The notes: a model not told the origin generated them from the letters alone. Shown: positions 42,499 to 52,906, counted from the first letter of the stretch. The stretch is DNA of 64,000 nucleotides from an uncultured Christensenellaceae bacterium (GCA_910587005.1 CAJULB010000002.1:248001-312000); one strand, 5' to 3'. Translations and numbers: made by a program.

Positions 42499-43317
42499 TT
42501 AATAGCGGTATGGGGAGTCGTCGAAATCGGGAATAAAGTCGTATTTATCGTCTTCGTATCTTCCGAAGCGCTTTCTTTGTTCAAGACAAGTGCTTCTGAA
42601 AGGCGAAGTGCTTTTGCCGCGCACAGCACCGTACTTTTTGGAAACTTTCTTGTAGAAGTCTTCCTGCAAGTCAGAAAACGAAGTTATTCCGCCACGCTGT
42701 TTCCAGAATTCTGTTCGGCATAGAAGCGGACTGTCAAAGCTTTCTTTTTCACGATAAAGGGGGTCGCCGTTTTCGTTAGTCTGCTGCAAAAGTGTACCGT
42801 AATCGTTTCTATCTTTACTCATAATCTTCGCTTTCCATTTTGACGTTACAGGTAAGTAATAGACAAATAGATTTCGCCTGTTCGGCTCTGTAATAATAAC
42901 AGCACAAATAATGTTCTCATCTGTGCAGAGATAACCTATCTTGTCCACGGCAAAGGAATAGCACTTTTGAAAGTAACCATCGATTTCATACTCGTTTGGG
43001 AAGCCGTCCCAGAATTCTTTATTTCCGCCGAATTGCAAACACTCCAAAACGACGTTGCGCCTGCGTTTGTTGAACTGTGCATTCAGTTTAGATTTTGTTG
43101 CTTTCCAAGCTTGCTCGGTTGTACCGTGCATAGGTTTTATGTACTCAACTTCGAATTGCTGTTCGCATCTTGAAAGATAGTCGTCCACGGTATACAATTC
43201 GCTCAATCTGTGTTTAAGTACAGATATAGTTGCGTGCTTGTCCCGTGACAGTTTCCACGGTGCGATTTCGTCTGGCAACAAATCTACGTCTTTCCTGTTC
43301 CAAATATAATTATTCAT
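42499..43317 (-). CDS. Mobile-element protein of unknown function
   Basis: 272 residues, rich in aromatic and charged residues, with KHRLSELYTVDDYLSRCEQQ, NAQFNKRRRNVVLECLQFGG and a C-terminal CLEQRKRFGRYEDDKYDF. No signal peptide or TM segment. It may be a Pre/Mob- or replication-like protein but I see no relaxase motif. A perfect AAGGAGGTG precedes the ATG. Its upstream neighbour is the sigma-like gene, separated by a hairpin terminator. Confidence 0.55.
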   Translation of the reverse strand: MNNYIWNRKDVDLLPDEIAPWKLSRDKHATISVLKHRLSELYTVDDYLSRCEQQFEVEYIKPMHGTTEQAWKATKSKLNAQFNKRRRNVVLECLQFGGNKEFWDGFPNEYEIDGYFQKCYSFAVDKIGYLCTDENIICAVIITEPNRRNLFVYYLPVTSKWKAKIMSKDRNDYGTLLQQTNENGDPLYREKESFDSPLLCRTEFWKQRGGITSFSDLQEDFYKKVSKKYGAVRGKSTSPFRSTCLEQRKRFGRYEDDKYDFIPDFDDSPYRY

Positions 43318-43370
43318 TTTTCACCTCCTTAATTTATTTCCTTTTATGTGGTTGGATTCACAAAGAGAAG

Positions 43371-43405
43371 TAAAAGTCGGCTCTCTGTTCGAAAGCCGAC
43401 TTTTA
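43371..43405. terminator. Hairpin terminator
   Basis: TAAAAGTCGGCT pairs perfectly with AGCCGACTTTTA. It ends the leftward sigma-like gene. Confidence 0.85.
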
Positions 43406-43496
43406 TAGTTTCTTGTGCAGAAAAATCCTTCTCCTACTTATAAGCCACGGGAACGCCGAAAATATTACTGATTTCGGAAAAATCTTTTAAAACATT

Positions 43497-44519
43497 TTAT
43501 TTGGGTAGGTTTTTACCCGTATAAACCTTGTAAAACTGCCGTAACCGTTTGTTTCGCCATTTCGCTATATACTGGTAAAACCGTTGCGTTAAAAATTCCT
43601 CCACGTTCACGTTCAACCGCTTTGAAATCTTTTCAACAGACGCAAATATGCTTGTATAGAACTTGTCTGAATCTTGCAACAATGTTCTTTGTCTACGTTT
43701 CATCTCTCTACAAAGCCTTATATAGACTGCCCCGACAATAGGAGGCTGATCTCCGTAGTAATCTTCGTAATGCTTTCTGTCTTCCTCGCTCGCACTTTTC
43801 AGATAATCAGAAATTTCCTCGTCCATTTTATCGTTATCAAAAAAGTAATAAGTCAAGATATAGCGGCACAATTCACCAAAACTGTAAAACCAGTGCGTGA
43901 ACGGCATCAAATCACACAAGAGCTTGCGGAGAACAAATTCCAACTCCACATCAAGAAAATACGGCATCTCCCAATGTTTCATAAACCTGTTCCAGCAATG
44001 CCATACAATCTCTGCCCGCGTTCCCGTCTTGAAAACGTAATCATCCACGGAACTGTCCGCTTTTTTAAGCGCGGAAGATATATACCCTTGCGTAACCCCT
44101 AGTTCTTCGGCGGCTTGTTTTTGCGAGTTACCATCCGACATAATTTCAATTATTTTTCTGTCCTGATGCGGCAAATGGTTTAATAGAATTTCTCTGTCTA
44201 TTTGCTCGTTCACAAGGACATTAAAAGGAACGTCTTTATCAATTCGGCGTTGCTGTTGCTTGGGCGTAAGCTTGTCTTCGTCCTTATTTGAAATCCGATA
44301 TGTATGGCGTTGATACTTATGGGTATTGTTGTATTCCAGCCTGTCCAACTCGAATAGAGCTTCCCATTCCTTCTCGTTTACTTCTATAACGATATAAGCC
44401 TTCGGTCCGAACCAAACGTCCGGATTGTCTTCCGCATCGCAAGGGTAATAATAGAGAAACTTTCCTTCCGTTTTCGCAGGTTTCTTTTTCTTATTAAAAT
44501 GATACGCTAACTTATCCAT
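43497..44519 (-). CDS. Sigma-70 region 4-like HTH protein
   Basis: 340 residues. Residues about 120-165 form a helix-turn-helix like sigma region 4 (DRKIIEIMSDGNSQKQAAEE, then GVTQGYISSALKKAD). The remainder is a charged helical protein with no region 2. Such proteins are common in Firmicutes integrative elements as putative regulators. Upstream is an extended -10 (TGTTATAAT) ending six bases before the ATG, so it too may be leaderless. Divergent from the cassette regulator. Confidence 0.72.
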   Translation of the reverse strand: MDKLAYHFNKKKKPAKTEGKFLYYYPCDAEDNPDVWFGPKAYIVIEVNEKEWEALFELDRLEYNNTHKYQRHTYRISNKDEDKLTPKQQQRRIDKDVPFNVLVNEQIDREILLNHLPHQDRKIIEIMSDGNSQKQAAEELGVTQGYISSALKKADSSVDDYVFKTGTRAEIVWHCWNRFMKHWEMPYFLDVELEFVLRKLLCDLMPFTHWFYSFGELCRYILTYYFFDNDKMDEEISDYLKSASEEDRKHYEDYYGDQPPIVGAVYIRLCREMKRRQRTLLQDSDKFYTSIFASVEKISKRLNVNVEEFLTQRFYQYIAKWRNKRLRQFYKVYTGKNLPK

Positions 44520-44794
44520 GAGTTAATTATAACATATTAAACTTGACAGATATAGGCATAAATTAAAAATTTTTCAAGAAATTTTGCACCGATATTTTTC
44601 CCAAAAAAGTGTCGCAAAAGTGGTATTATTTTTAATGCCTAAGCAGGTTAAGGGCGGTGGTACTTTTGCCACCGCCGAACTCGTTCGCTTCGCTCGCTCG
44701 AAATAAGCGGGAAACCCGCTTTTCATATCACCGTGGTGATATGATTTATTGCTTTATATTGACGGATAGGCTTCTATGTGATATAATATTTTTT
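44520..44794. promoter_or_regulatory. Divergent control region with three stem-loops
   Basis: Between two divergent regulators. Left: TATAAT (44,526-44,531 on minus) six bases before the sigma-like ATG. Right: TTGACG (44,759-44,764), 17 bases, TATAAT (44,782-44,787), seven bases, ATG 44,795. Between them lie three inverted repeats: GGCGGTGG/CCACCGCC (about 44,653-44,676), AGCGGG/CCCGCT (44,706-44,719) and CATATCACC/GGTGATATG (44,724-44,743). The last is a likely operator upstream of the rightward -35. Confidence 0.6.
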
Positions 44795-45436
44795 ATGAAA
44801 CCAAAGCCTTATTCTGAATCACAACTTCCTAGGTTTATGGAAAAAATGGGCGATGCTTTTGACTATGCAATAAACGATTGTAAAATCGACGGTACTGAGT
44901 TTGTTAAAATGTTTGTTGCCAGCACAGCTTGTAAGAAAATTGAGAATGGCGAGGCAAGCTATATCTCCGGGAAAAGTGGTATAGAAATTGCAATTGAATG
45001 TATATACGAAATAACCGGCAAAGAATTATCTGTTGAACCGAGTGAAGAGTTTAATTGTAGCGCGCAGTATTGGTGTGGTTGGGCGGTGTGCTATTATCAA
45101 TGGTGGTCGTCAAAGAAATATGCTGATGTTTTTAAAGCTGTTTCGTACGAGGAGATATTTGAACTTTACGCAACTTTGCACGAGGCGGGTGTGGAAAAAT
45201 TTGCTTCCGTGCTTGACGAAAAGGTAAGGGCTGCCTATCCCGAAACAAATTTGAAGCGCATAAGAACGATTTACGGCTGTTCGCAAAGAGAGCTTGCGGA
45301 AATGTCAGGTGTGAGTTTGCGCTCTATCCAAATGTATGAGCAGAGAAATAAGGATATTAATAAAGCGCAGTCTGATTCACTTTACCGTTTAGCAAAAGCT
45401 CTTGGCTGCACTATGGAAGATTTGTTGGAAGAATAG
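44795..45436 (+). CDS. XRE-family regulator with an N-terminal ligand-like domain
   Basis: 213 residues. The N-terminal 140 residues hold a helical domain with YWCGWAVCYYQWW, the C-terminal 60 residues an XRE HTH (IRTIYGCSQRELAEMSGVSL). The frame is open upstream to 44,657 across hairpins, but ATG 44,795 has the right promoter (TTGACG-17-TATAAT-7-ATG) and is taken. It probably controls the downstream helicase/nuclease cassette. Confidence 0.8.
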   Translation: MKPKPYSESQLPRFMEKMGDAFDYAINDCKIDGTEFVKMFVASTACKKIENGEASYISGKSGIEIAIECIYEITGKELSVEPSEEFNCSAQYWCGWAVCYYQWWSSKKYADVFKAVSYEEIFELYATLHEAGVEKFASVLDEKVRAAYPETNLKRIRTIYGCSQRELAEMSGVSLRSIQMYEQRNKDINKAQSDSLYRLAKALGCTMEDLLEE

Positions 45437-45494
45437 GACTGTCGAATATTGTCCCAAAAATGTTTTAATTAAAGTCTAATATAGGTAATAGTTT

Positions 45495-47570
45495 ATGGCA
45501 AGATATTATTACGCATCAACAATTAAAGAATTTTTACAATCAAACACTGTCTTGCAGGCTTTGTGTCAAGGCAGTGAGTTTGACATAAATCTTGCGCAAC
45601 GTGATGCTTGGCAAAAAGAAATTGCAATATTAAAAGATTTGCTTCAATCTTACGAGCACGGTCAAGTTATTATGGAATATGACATTCCGCGACTTGGCAA
45701 GCGTGCGGATGTAATATTGTTGCTCAATCGTGTAGTATTTGTTCTGGAATTCAAAGTCGGTTCCGGCGAATTTTTGCGCCACGATGCGGAGCAGGTTTGG
45801 GACTATGCGCTTGATCTCAAGAATTTTCAGGAAGCAAGTCACGATAGAACAATAGTCCCCATTTTAGTTGCAACGGAAGCAAAATCGGCTTCAATTAAAT
45901 GGCAAAAGAGCGTATATGACGATGATGTATACGAGCCTCTTTGCACTAATTCAGCCTTACTGCCCGATTTAGTTAAAAACATATTAGCTGATAATAAGCA
46001 CGAAATAGACTTAACAGATTTGGACGATAGTCAATGGATAAGCTCGCGCTATTCGCCCACGCCAACAATAATTCAGGCAGCAAGTTATATGTATACTCAT
46101 CATAGTGTGGAAGATATAACTAAGACTGAAGCGACTGGCGAAATGCTTAAAAACACTACGGATAGCATTATTGAAATAATCAAGAAAACGCGAGAACGCG
46201 GAGAAAAAGCTATCTGTTTTGTAACGGGTGTTCCCGGTGCAGGTAAGACACTAGTTGGACTGAATGTCGCCATACAGCAGTTTGAAAAGACTGAAAATGG
46301 TGACAACGAAATGGCAGTGTATCTTTCCGGTAACGGCCCGCTTGTTGACGTATTAACAGAATCCTTGGCTCGCGATAAAAAGAAGCAAGCGGAGGAGAAG
46401 GGCGAGAAGTGCAATATCACTGACGCGCGCAGGCAAGTGAAATCGTTTATCCAAATAATTCATCACTACCGTAATGACTATATTGCGGTTTTAAAAGACG
46501 ATGGCTCAAAGCTTGCGCTCGAAGATGGGAAGTTGCAAGTAGATGACAAAAAATATAAGAAACTGAACGGTGAAAAGTTTGAAGGTGTAGAGAACGTCGC
46601 AATATTCGACGAGGCACAGCGGGCCTGGACGAAAGAACAGTTGGCAAGTTGGTTAAGCAGAAAGAAAGGTATTCCTAACTTCCCGTATTCAGAGCCCGAA
46701 TTTTTGATTTGGTCGCTTGACCTTCGTCACGATTGGGCGGTTATCGTTTGCCTTGTCGGAGGCGGACAGGAGATAAATACCGGAGAAGCGGGTATCAGTG
46801 AATGGATAAATGCGCTCAACGATAAATTCAGAGATTGGAAGATTTATATGTCTCCGAATCTTACTGATAGGGAATATGACGAAGGAAAAGTTACGGAAAG
46901 ATTAAAGGACAATCCCAACGTATGCTTTGACAATTCGCTTCATCTTGCTGTATCAATGCGGTCATTTCGCGCGGAGAGTTTGTCGAAGATAGTACACGAT
47001 ATTCTTGAATTGGATGTCACAGCCGCAAGGGCAGAGTATGAGCAAATAAGAGAACGTTACCCCATTATTCTTACCCGCAGTTTAGATAAGGCAAAGGCGT
47101 GGTTGAAGGAAAGGGCGAGGGGAAGCGAGCGCTATGGAATTGTTTGCTCCTCGCAGGCGTATCGTCTTAAACCGCTTGCCATTGATGTGAGGGTAAACCC
47201 TGACCACGTTCATTGGTTTTTGGATGACGAAAATGATGTGCGTTCTTCGCTGTTTTTAGAGGACGCATGCACGGAGTTCCAGGTGCAAGGTCTTGAACTT
47301 GATTGGACATGCGTTATGTGGGACGGAGACTTTCGCTATACGCCCAGCGGCTGGGTACATAAAGAATTTTTAAGTTCGAAATGGACCAATATAAACAAAC
47401 CCGAACGCCAGCTTTATCAGATAAATGCTTACCGAGTTTTATTGACGCGTGCTCGTCAAGGTATGGTATTATGCATTCCTGAGGGTAATCCCAATGACGC
47501 AACTCGCTTGCCTGAGTTTTACAATAGCACATTTGAATTTTTAAAGAGTATTGGATTTGAAGTTATTTGA
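45495..47570 (+). CDS. DUF2075 ATPase with nuclease-like N-terminus
   Basis: 691 residues. N-terminal domain with RADVILLLNRVVFVLEFKVG: Asp72, Glu85 and Lys87 fit a PD-(D/E)XK nuclease core. Then a DUF2075 (schlafen group-3-like) helicase/ATPase with Walker A GVPGAGKT (245-252), a DEAQ Walker B in VAIFDEAQRAW and a C-terminal motif AYRVLLTRARQGM. The family is frequent in defence islands. Start ATG 45,495; the Nudix ATG lies one base after its TGA stop, so the two are coupled. Confidence 0.85.
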   Translation: MARYYYASTIKEFLQSNTVLQALCQGSEFDINLAQRDAWQKEIAILKDLLQSYEHGQVIMEYDIPRLGKRADVILLLNRVVFVLEFKVGSGEFLRHDAEQVWDYALDLKNFQEASHDRTIVPILVATEAKSASIKWQKSVYDDDVYEPLCTNSALLPDLVKNILADNKHEIDLTDLDDSQWISSRYSPTPTIIQAASYMYTHHSVEDITKTEATGEMLKNTTDSIIEIIKKTRERGEKAICFVTGVPGAGKTLVGLNVAIQQFEKTENGDNEMAVYLSGNGPLVDVLTESLARDKKKQAEEKGEKCNITDARRQVKSFIQIIHHYRNDYIAVLKDDGSKLALEDGKLQVDDKKYKKLNGEKFEGVENVAIFDEAQRAWTKEQLASWLSRKKGIPNFPYSEPEFLIWSLDLRHDWAVIVCLVGGGQEINTGEAGISEWINALNDKFRDWKIYMSPNLTDREYDEGKVTERLKDNPNVCFDNSLHLAVSMRSFRAESLSKIVHDILELDVTAARAEYEQIRERYPIILTRSLDKAKAWLKERARGSERYGIVCSSQAYRLKPLAIDVRVNPDHVHWFLDDENDVRSSLFLEDACTEFQVQGLELDWTCVMWDGDFRYTPSGWVHKEFLSSKWTNINKPERQLYQINAYRVLLTRARQGMVLCIPEGNPNDATRLPEFYNSTFEFLKSIGFEVI

Positions 47571-47571
47571 T

Positions 47572-47964
47572 ATGGAAAAAGTTGTTGAAGTAGTTGCCGC
47601 TCTGATATGGGATAAAGATAAATTTTTGATTTGCCAAAGACCAGCAAACAAGAAAAGAGGGCTGCTGTGGGAGTTTGTCGGCGGCAAGGTGGAGCTGGGC
47701 GAAACAAAGGCGCAAGCGCTTATCCGCGAGTGCCGGGAAGAGCTTGCCATTACCGTTGAACCGCGCGAAGTCTTTATGGAAGTTATGCACGAATATCCCG
47801 ATATAACGGTGCATTTAACTTTATTTAATTGCACTATATTACAGGGGCAACCGCGACTTTTAGAGCACCACGATATGAAATGGATTACCTCTGCGGAAAT
47901 TCATAACTATGAGTTCTGCCCCGCAGATGTGGAGATTTTGAAGAAGATTATTGAAGCGGTGTAA
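47572..47964 (+). CDS. Nudix hydrolase (MutT-like)
   Basis: 130 residues. The Nudix box GGKVELGETKAQALIRECRE lies at about 38-57, with the REEL catalytic glutamates. MutT-like enzymes hydrolyse (deoxy)nucleoside triphosphates such as 8-oxo-dGTP. Its presence between two helicase/nuclease genes hints at nucleotide removal or clean-up linked to the system. Start ATG 47,572, one base past the previous stop; another ATG at 47,551 is inside that gene. Confidence 0.9.
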   Translation: MEKVVEVVAALIWDKDKFLICQRPANKKRGLLWEFVGGKVELGETKAQALIRECREELAITVEPREVFMEVMHEYPDITVHLTLFNCTILQGQPRLLEHHDMKWITSAEIHNYEFCPADVEILKKIIEAV

Positions 47965-47983
47965 AAAGTATTAGGGAGAAACT

Positions 47984-50257
47984 ATGGTGGAATATAAATC
48001 GGCGTCTGGCAGTCAGGCGGAAGACTTATTCATTGAAATATTTGCTGATACATTCGGTGCGGAGAAAGCGGGATATTTGTATTCACAATACCCCTTTTAT
48101 GACATATACCAAAATGCTCGGTTTGCTGATTTTGTCTGCGAAAGTGGCGCGAAACGAATTGCCGTAGAAATTGACGACGAAGCCTCTCATAATCCCGTAC
48201 TTGTCTCGAAAGATAAATTTACAGATGACCTGTTAAAGCAAAACAGTATGGTACATCTCGGTTGGGATGTTTACCGTTGGACAGTGCGGCAGCTTCAAAA
48301 ACAGTCCGATACGGTAAAGGATGAATTGCGTGTATTTCTTGGTACTCATTCTCGCTTTAAAGAAATCGATGACTATCTTCCTGTGCAACGCGGACAAGCT
48401 ATAAACGGTGATAAACTCGAGCTTCGAGAGTACCAGCAAGAAGCGCTCAATAACTTGCTGGCAATGCGTGAAAATAAGGAAACAATAGCGCTCTTATATC
48501 AGGCAACGGGAACAGGTAAGACAGTTACGGCGGTGATGGATGCAAAGCGAGTCGGAGGGAGAACGCTTTTCGTTGCTCATACTATGGAGCTTGTAAATCA
48601 AGCATATAACACATTCAAATCGTTGTGGGCGGACGCAACTGTCGGTAAGTTTGCAGATAGCGTTAAGGACTATGAGAGCAATGTAATTTGCGGAAGCATT
48701 CAGAGTGTTGCACTCAATCTTGATACATTCAATGACAATGATTTTGACTAAATAATAATCGACGAAGCTCATCACGCAACAGCAGAAACTTATCAAAAAG
48801 TTTTGGCTTACTTTAAGCCTAAATTCATACTTGGTTTGACCGCCACTCCCGAGCGTGCCGACGACACAAACATATTGGATATATTCCAAAACACAGCTCA
48901 TAAGTTAGATATTCAGATTGCTGTTGAAATAGGCGCGCTTACTAATGTTCGCTGTATCCGTATTCACACAAATATAGATATGACGAAGGTGCGCTTCAAT
49001 AGCGTTCAATATAATATCCGTGACTTAGACGTCAAGATATGTGTTAGTGAACGCAATCAGCTTATAGTTGATACGTGGTTAAACTATGTGAAGGATAAGC
49101 GCACTGTTGTGTTCTGCGCCTCTGTAAAACACGCCGAACAGATTGCGGAGCTGTTTAAGAAAGCGGGCGTAAACGCTATTGCTGTTTCCGGCAGTATGAA
49201 GACTTCTGAACGCAACGAGTGGCTTGCTAAGTTTGCTTCCGGTGAAGTCAAAGTGTTGTGCGCGTGCGACTTGTTAAACGAGGGTTGGGATTGTCCACAG
49301 ACGGAAGTGTTGTTCATGGCAAGACCTACTATGTCGAAAGTTCTGTACACGCAGCAGCTCGGACGCGGAATGAGATTGAGTGAGGGCAAGGAGTTCTTAA
49401 TGGTGTTTGACTTTGTGGATAACGCAAGTCAATACAATGCACCGTATTCATTGCATAGATTGTTCAGATTAAAAGACTACCACGCGGGTGCTATTGTGCT
49501 CGGTAAAAAGGGCGCGCGGGAAGCGGAGGCGGCTCTATATGAAAAGGGCGAAAAACCTGATGTAATTATTGATTATCCGGTGGACGCAACCGACTATGAA
49601 GCGGTAGATATATTTAACTGGCAGGAAGAAGCTGCTGGTATGATAAGTCAAATGGAATTCGTGCGGCGAGTGGATGTTCAATCCGAAACGATTGAAAAGT
49701 ATATTCGTGATGGTAAGTTAATTCCCGACCTGATAGTGCCGATGAGTGAGCACAGAACATTTAAGTACTTTAAAGAAGAATCGCTTGAAAGATATGCAAA
49801 AGAATATGGTTGGCAGTTGATAGATGACAAGAACCGAAAAGAGCTTTTTATGAAAATGGTTGAGCAGATGGATATGAGCTATTCATATAAGCCTGTTTTG
49901 CTGAAAGCTATTTTAAAACACGCCGATAAGAATGGGCGCGTTAAGATTGAGGACATAGTTAGCTATTTTAAAAGATTTTATGAGGGTAGAAGAGCTGCCG
50001 GTTTGGTTGTTGAGAAGCCAAATAGTATTTTTGCAAAAGGCGGCTATACCAACAAAGAAGCTGAGCGCAATATTCTTAGTAATCCATTTAAACGGTTTGA
50101 AGATATGAATATGCTTCGGCACACCAAAACGCTTGGAATTATAGAAATAGATTCGACGGTTTGGAAGAAATTAACTGCCGACGAAAAACAATACATAGAG
50201 AACACTTGTGATGGGAAATTGAAAGAATATTATGAATTGGTTAAGAGAAATTATTAA
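47984..50257 (+). pseudogene. DUF559-like nuclease/SF2 helicase interrupted by in-frame TAA
   Basis: A single 757-codon frame broken by TAA at 48,749-48,751. N-terminus: FADFVCESG...IAVEID, then a downstream DVYRWTV, resembling Vsr/DUF559 endonucleases. Helicase core: motif I ATGTGKT (174-180), the stop just before IIIDEAHH (motif II), motif III TATPER, motif VI QLGRGMR. The TAA falls where family members have an aromatic residue, so it is probably a nonsense change of TAT or TAC. The 3' part could be re-initiated at 48,803. Confidence 0.8.
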
Positions 50258-50274
50258 AAACTAAGGAGAATATA

Positions 50275-51024
50275 ATGACTGAAAAAGAAGAGATTAGTTA
50301 TGCAAAGTCGGTTATCGAAAGTTTGGCGCGAGGGGTTAACCCTTTTAGCGGTGAGATGATATCAGATGACGAGGTTATAAATAATGTCAAAATATCAAGA
50401 TGCTTTTTTTATGTTGTCGATGTGTTGGAAAAGTTAATTGAAGGCGAGTATGTAAAAAAAGAAAAGAAATTAAAAGTGCCTTTTATTGTAAAAGACGGAG
50501 AGCTGGAAAATTTTGATTATTATGACGGAGGTATAGCCATTTCGGACATCGTTAAAAGGATTAATGATATTGTCGGTTATGATGGAAGAAAAATCAAAAG
50601 AGGTTTAATAATTAATTGGTTGATTGAGGATGGGTTTATAGTAGAAAATGAAATTAACGGACGAAAATATAAATTACCTACGGACAAAGGGAATGAAGCG
50701 GGTATATATACCGAAGAAAGATTCGGTAATAATGGTAACTATAAAGCGGTGCTGTATAATATAAATGCGCAGCGAATGATAATAGAGCACCTCGCTGAAA
50801 TTATCGGAAGTAATGTCGCCACTTCTCAACAGATAAAAAATATTAATCAGCCTGACTCTAATCGCGGTAAACCTTGGGATAGAAAACAAGAAGAGGAGTT
50901 AACAGAAATGTTTAAAGACGGGTTAACGGTAAAAGAAATAGCAAACACCATGATGAGGTCTCCGGGAGGGATAAGAGCTAGGCTATTAAAATTGGGATTA
51001 ATTAACGATATAAACGAAGTTTGA
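50275..51024 (+). CDS. Putative DNA-binding protein with C-terminal HTH
   Basis: 249 residues. The N-terminal half has ARGVNPFSGEMISDDEVINN, a motif seen in uncharacterised proteins. The C-terminus has a Myb/SANT- or helicase-associated HTH: KPWDRKQEEELTEMFKDG, KEIANTMMRS and GGIRARLLKLGL. Ribosome-binding site AAGGAG. Between the SF2 helicase and UvrD-like genes, on the same strand with short gaps. Role unknown. Confidence 0.65.
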   Translation: MTEKEEISYAKSVIESLARGVNPFSGEMISDDEVINNVKISRCFFYVVDVLEKLIEGEYVKKEKKLKVPFIVKDGELENFDYYDGGIAISDIVKRINDIVGYDGRKIKRGLIINWLIEDGFIVENEINGRKYKLPTDKGNEAGIYTEERFGNNGNYKAVLYNINAQRMIIEHLAEIIGSNVATSQQIKNINQPDSNRGKPWDRKQEEELTEMFKDGLTVKEIANTMMRSPGGIRARLLKLGLINDINEV

Positions 51025-51040
51025 TAAATGCAGGATAAAA

Positions 51041-52861
51041 ATGAGCAAAAATACAGATTCAATTAAATTATCAAGAGAGCAACAGTTATTTATTGATAAA
51101 GCTAAATGGGGAGATAATATTCTTGTTGATGCTTGTATCGGTAGCGGTAAGACAACGGCAATACAACATCTGTGCGATGCATTGCCCTCGCATTTGAAAA
51201 TTCTTTATCTTACATACAATAAACTATTAAAATTAGATGCGAAAAGCAAAATCCGCAATAAGAATGCTACAGTTACGAACTATCACGGATTTGCCTACAA
51301 TGAATTAAAGAAGGTAGGTAAGCTAGTTGGTATTTCCGATTTGGTGCAAACGTTTAATAAGGTGAAGCCAAAATTACCGCGTTACGACGTTCTGATTATT
51401 GATGAATATCAGGATATAGAACAAGAACTTGCGGATATGTTGCTATTTATCAAATCTTGCAATCCCAAAATTCAGATAATTGCCGTAGGCGATATGGAAC
51501 AGAAAATATACGATAAGACTACGCTTTACGTTCCGGAATTTATAGAGGGATTTTTGGGTAAGCATTTGAAGTTGGAATTTACTCAATGCTTTAGGTTGCC
51601 AAACGATTTTGCGGCAAAACTTGGTCGAATATGGCAAAAAAGTATAATTGGGGTGAATAATAACTGTGTAGTTGAAGAGCTGGATTTGAATTCTGTGTTA
51701 AACGTAATTGCAAGTTACGAAACACAAGATATTTTATGCCTTGGAGCACGAACAGGTAAACTTGCAGAAACTTTAAATATGCTGGAAGCAAGCCATCCTG
51801 AGAAGTTCAATAAAAATACTGTTTATGCAAGCATAAAGGATGACGACGGTAACACCGGCGCTATAAGTCCAGACAAAAATTCAGCAATATTTACAACTTT
51901 TGATGCAAGTAAGGGGTTAGAACGTAAACTTTGTGTTGTGTTTGATTTTACAGAAAGCTATTGGGAAGTAAGAATCGATAAGCCGCAACAATCGTATGAA
52001 ATTTTACGGAATATATTTTGTGTTGCAGCAAGCCGAGGGAAAGAACGGATAATTTTTGTTAAAAATGAAGAGGGATTGTTGTCGGAACAGACTTTGTCTA
52101 TCCCTAAAGAAATTAATTTGGAATTTGCAGATGTTGACATTTCGTCAATGTTCGATTTTAAATATAAAGAAGATATTGAAAAATGTTATTCGCTTTTATC
52201 TATAAGCCAAATTCATAAGCCCAATCAGCTTTCTGAAATAAGTATCAGGAACGCTGATGGTTTGATTGATTTGTCGCCCTGCATTGGCATCTATCAAGAG
52301 GCTGTATATTTTAAAAATTACGAAATAAATGAAGATATAGAGCTGTATTTTGATTTGCATAAGGATAAGCAATATCTTTACAGTGCAGATATTTTCAATA
52401 TGAATTTGGACGATAAAATACTTTTCATTACTGCTCTTCATACGAAGCAAAACAGATATAGAATTCAGGTAGATACGCCATTTGTGCCGGAAGAAGGCAA
52501 ACAGAGGATTATAGATAGGTTAGGGGAGAAGTTTAATAGGGATGAAAAAGTGCAGGTACGATGTCAAATTGATTTTTGTAAAGACAAAAATGCCCGGATA
52601 TTGTTTTCCGCTATTGGCTTTGCTGACATTATAAAAGATGGCACTGTTTATGAATTGAAATTTGTTACAGAACTTTCTCATGAACATTTTTTGCAGTGTG
52701 CATCGTACATGATTGCACTTGGAATGAGTAAAGGTGTGCTTTGGAATACAAGAAACAACGAGTGTTATGCTATCTCTATTCCAAATCCTCAAACGTTTAT
52801 GGATGCGGTTGTAAAAGCCGTGACCAAAGGCTATTTAGAAAAATATTATCCAAAAAATTGA
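51041..52861 (+). CDS. UvrD-like SF1 helicase with C-terminal nuclease-like domain
   Basis: 606 residues. Motif I VDACIGSGKTT (29-39), motif II LIIDEYQDIEQE (DEYQD 121-125), motif III VGDMEQKIY, the late motif FTTFDASKGLE and VAASRGKERI, which are SF1/UvrD-type signatures. The C-terminal part has GFADIIKDGTVYELKFV with a downstream HEHFLQCASYMIALGMS, like Cas4/AddB-type PD-(D/E)XK nucleases. It may unwind and cut DNA ends. Spacing of 16 bases to the upstream gene indicates an operon. Confidence 0.85.
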   Translation: MSKNTDSIKLSREQQLFIDKAKWGDNILVDACIGSGKTTAIQHLCDALPSHLKILYLTYNKLLKLDAKSKIRNKNATVTNYHGFAYNELKKVGKLVGISDLVQTFNKVKPKLPRYDVLIIDEYQDIEQELADMLLFIKSCNPKIQIIAVGDMEQKIYDKTTLYVPEFIEGFLGKHLKLEFTQCFRLPNDFAAKLGRIWQKSIIGVNNNCVVEELDLNSVLNVIASYETQDILCLGARTGKLAETLNMLEASHPEKFNKNTVYASIKDDDGNTGAISPDKNSAIFTTFDASKGLERKLCVVFDFTESYWEVRIDKPQQSYEILRNIFCVAASRGKERIIFVKNEEGLLSEQTLSIPKEINLEFADVDISSMFDFKYKEDIEKCYSLLSISQIHKPNQLSEISIRNADGLIDLSPCIGIYQEAVYFKNYEINEDIELYFDLHKDKQYLYSADIFNMNLDDKILFITALHTKQNRYRIQVDTPFVPEEGKQRIIDRLGEKFNRDEKVQVRCQIDFCKDKNARILFSAIGFADIIKDGTVYELKFVTELSHEHFLQCASYMIALGMSKGVLWNTRNNECYAISIPNPQTFMDAVVKAVTKGYLEKYYPKN

Positions 52862-52906
52862 TAAGGGTAGATTCGCTTTGGTATTGAGAGCTGAAAGGAA
52901 AAATTT

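Noticed and set aside
42499..43317. Relaxase (Mob/Pre) assignment
   Set aside because: Some resemblance in size and charge, but no HxH/HxHxH metal motif or catalytic Tyr pattern was visible.
39828..48751. TGA used as a sense (Trp) codon in the island
   Set aside because: Two TGA codons sit at Trp-like positions, but TGA also ends several complete genes here (47,570, 51,024, 52,861, 54,234), and the third lesion is TAA. Gene decay explains all three better than recoding.
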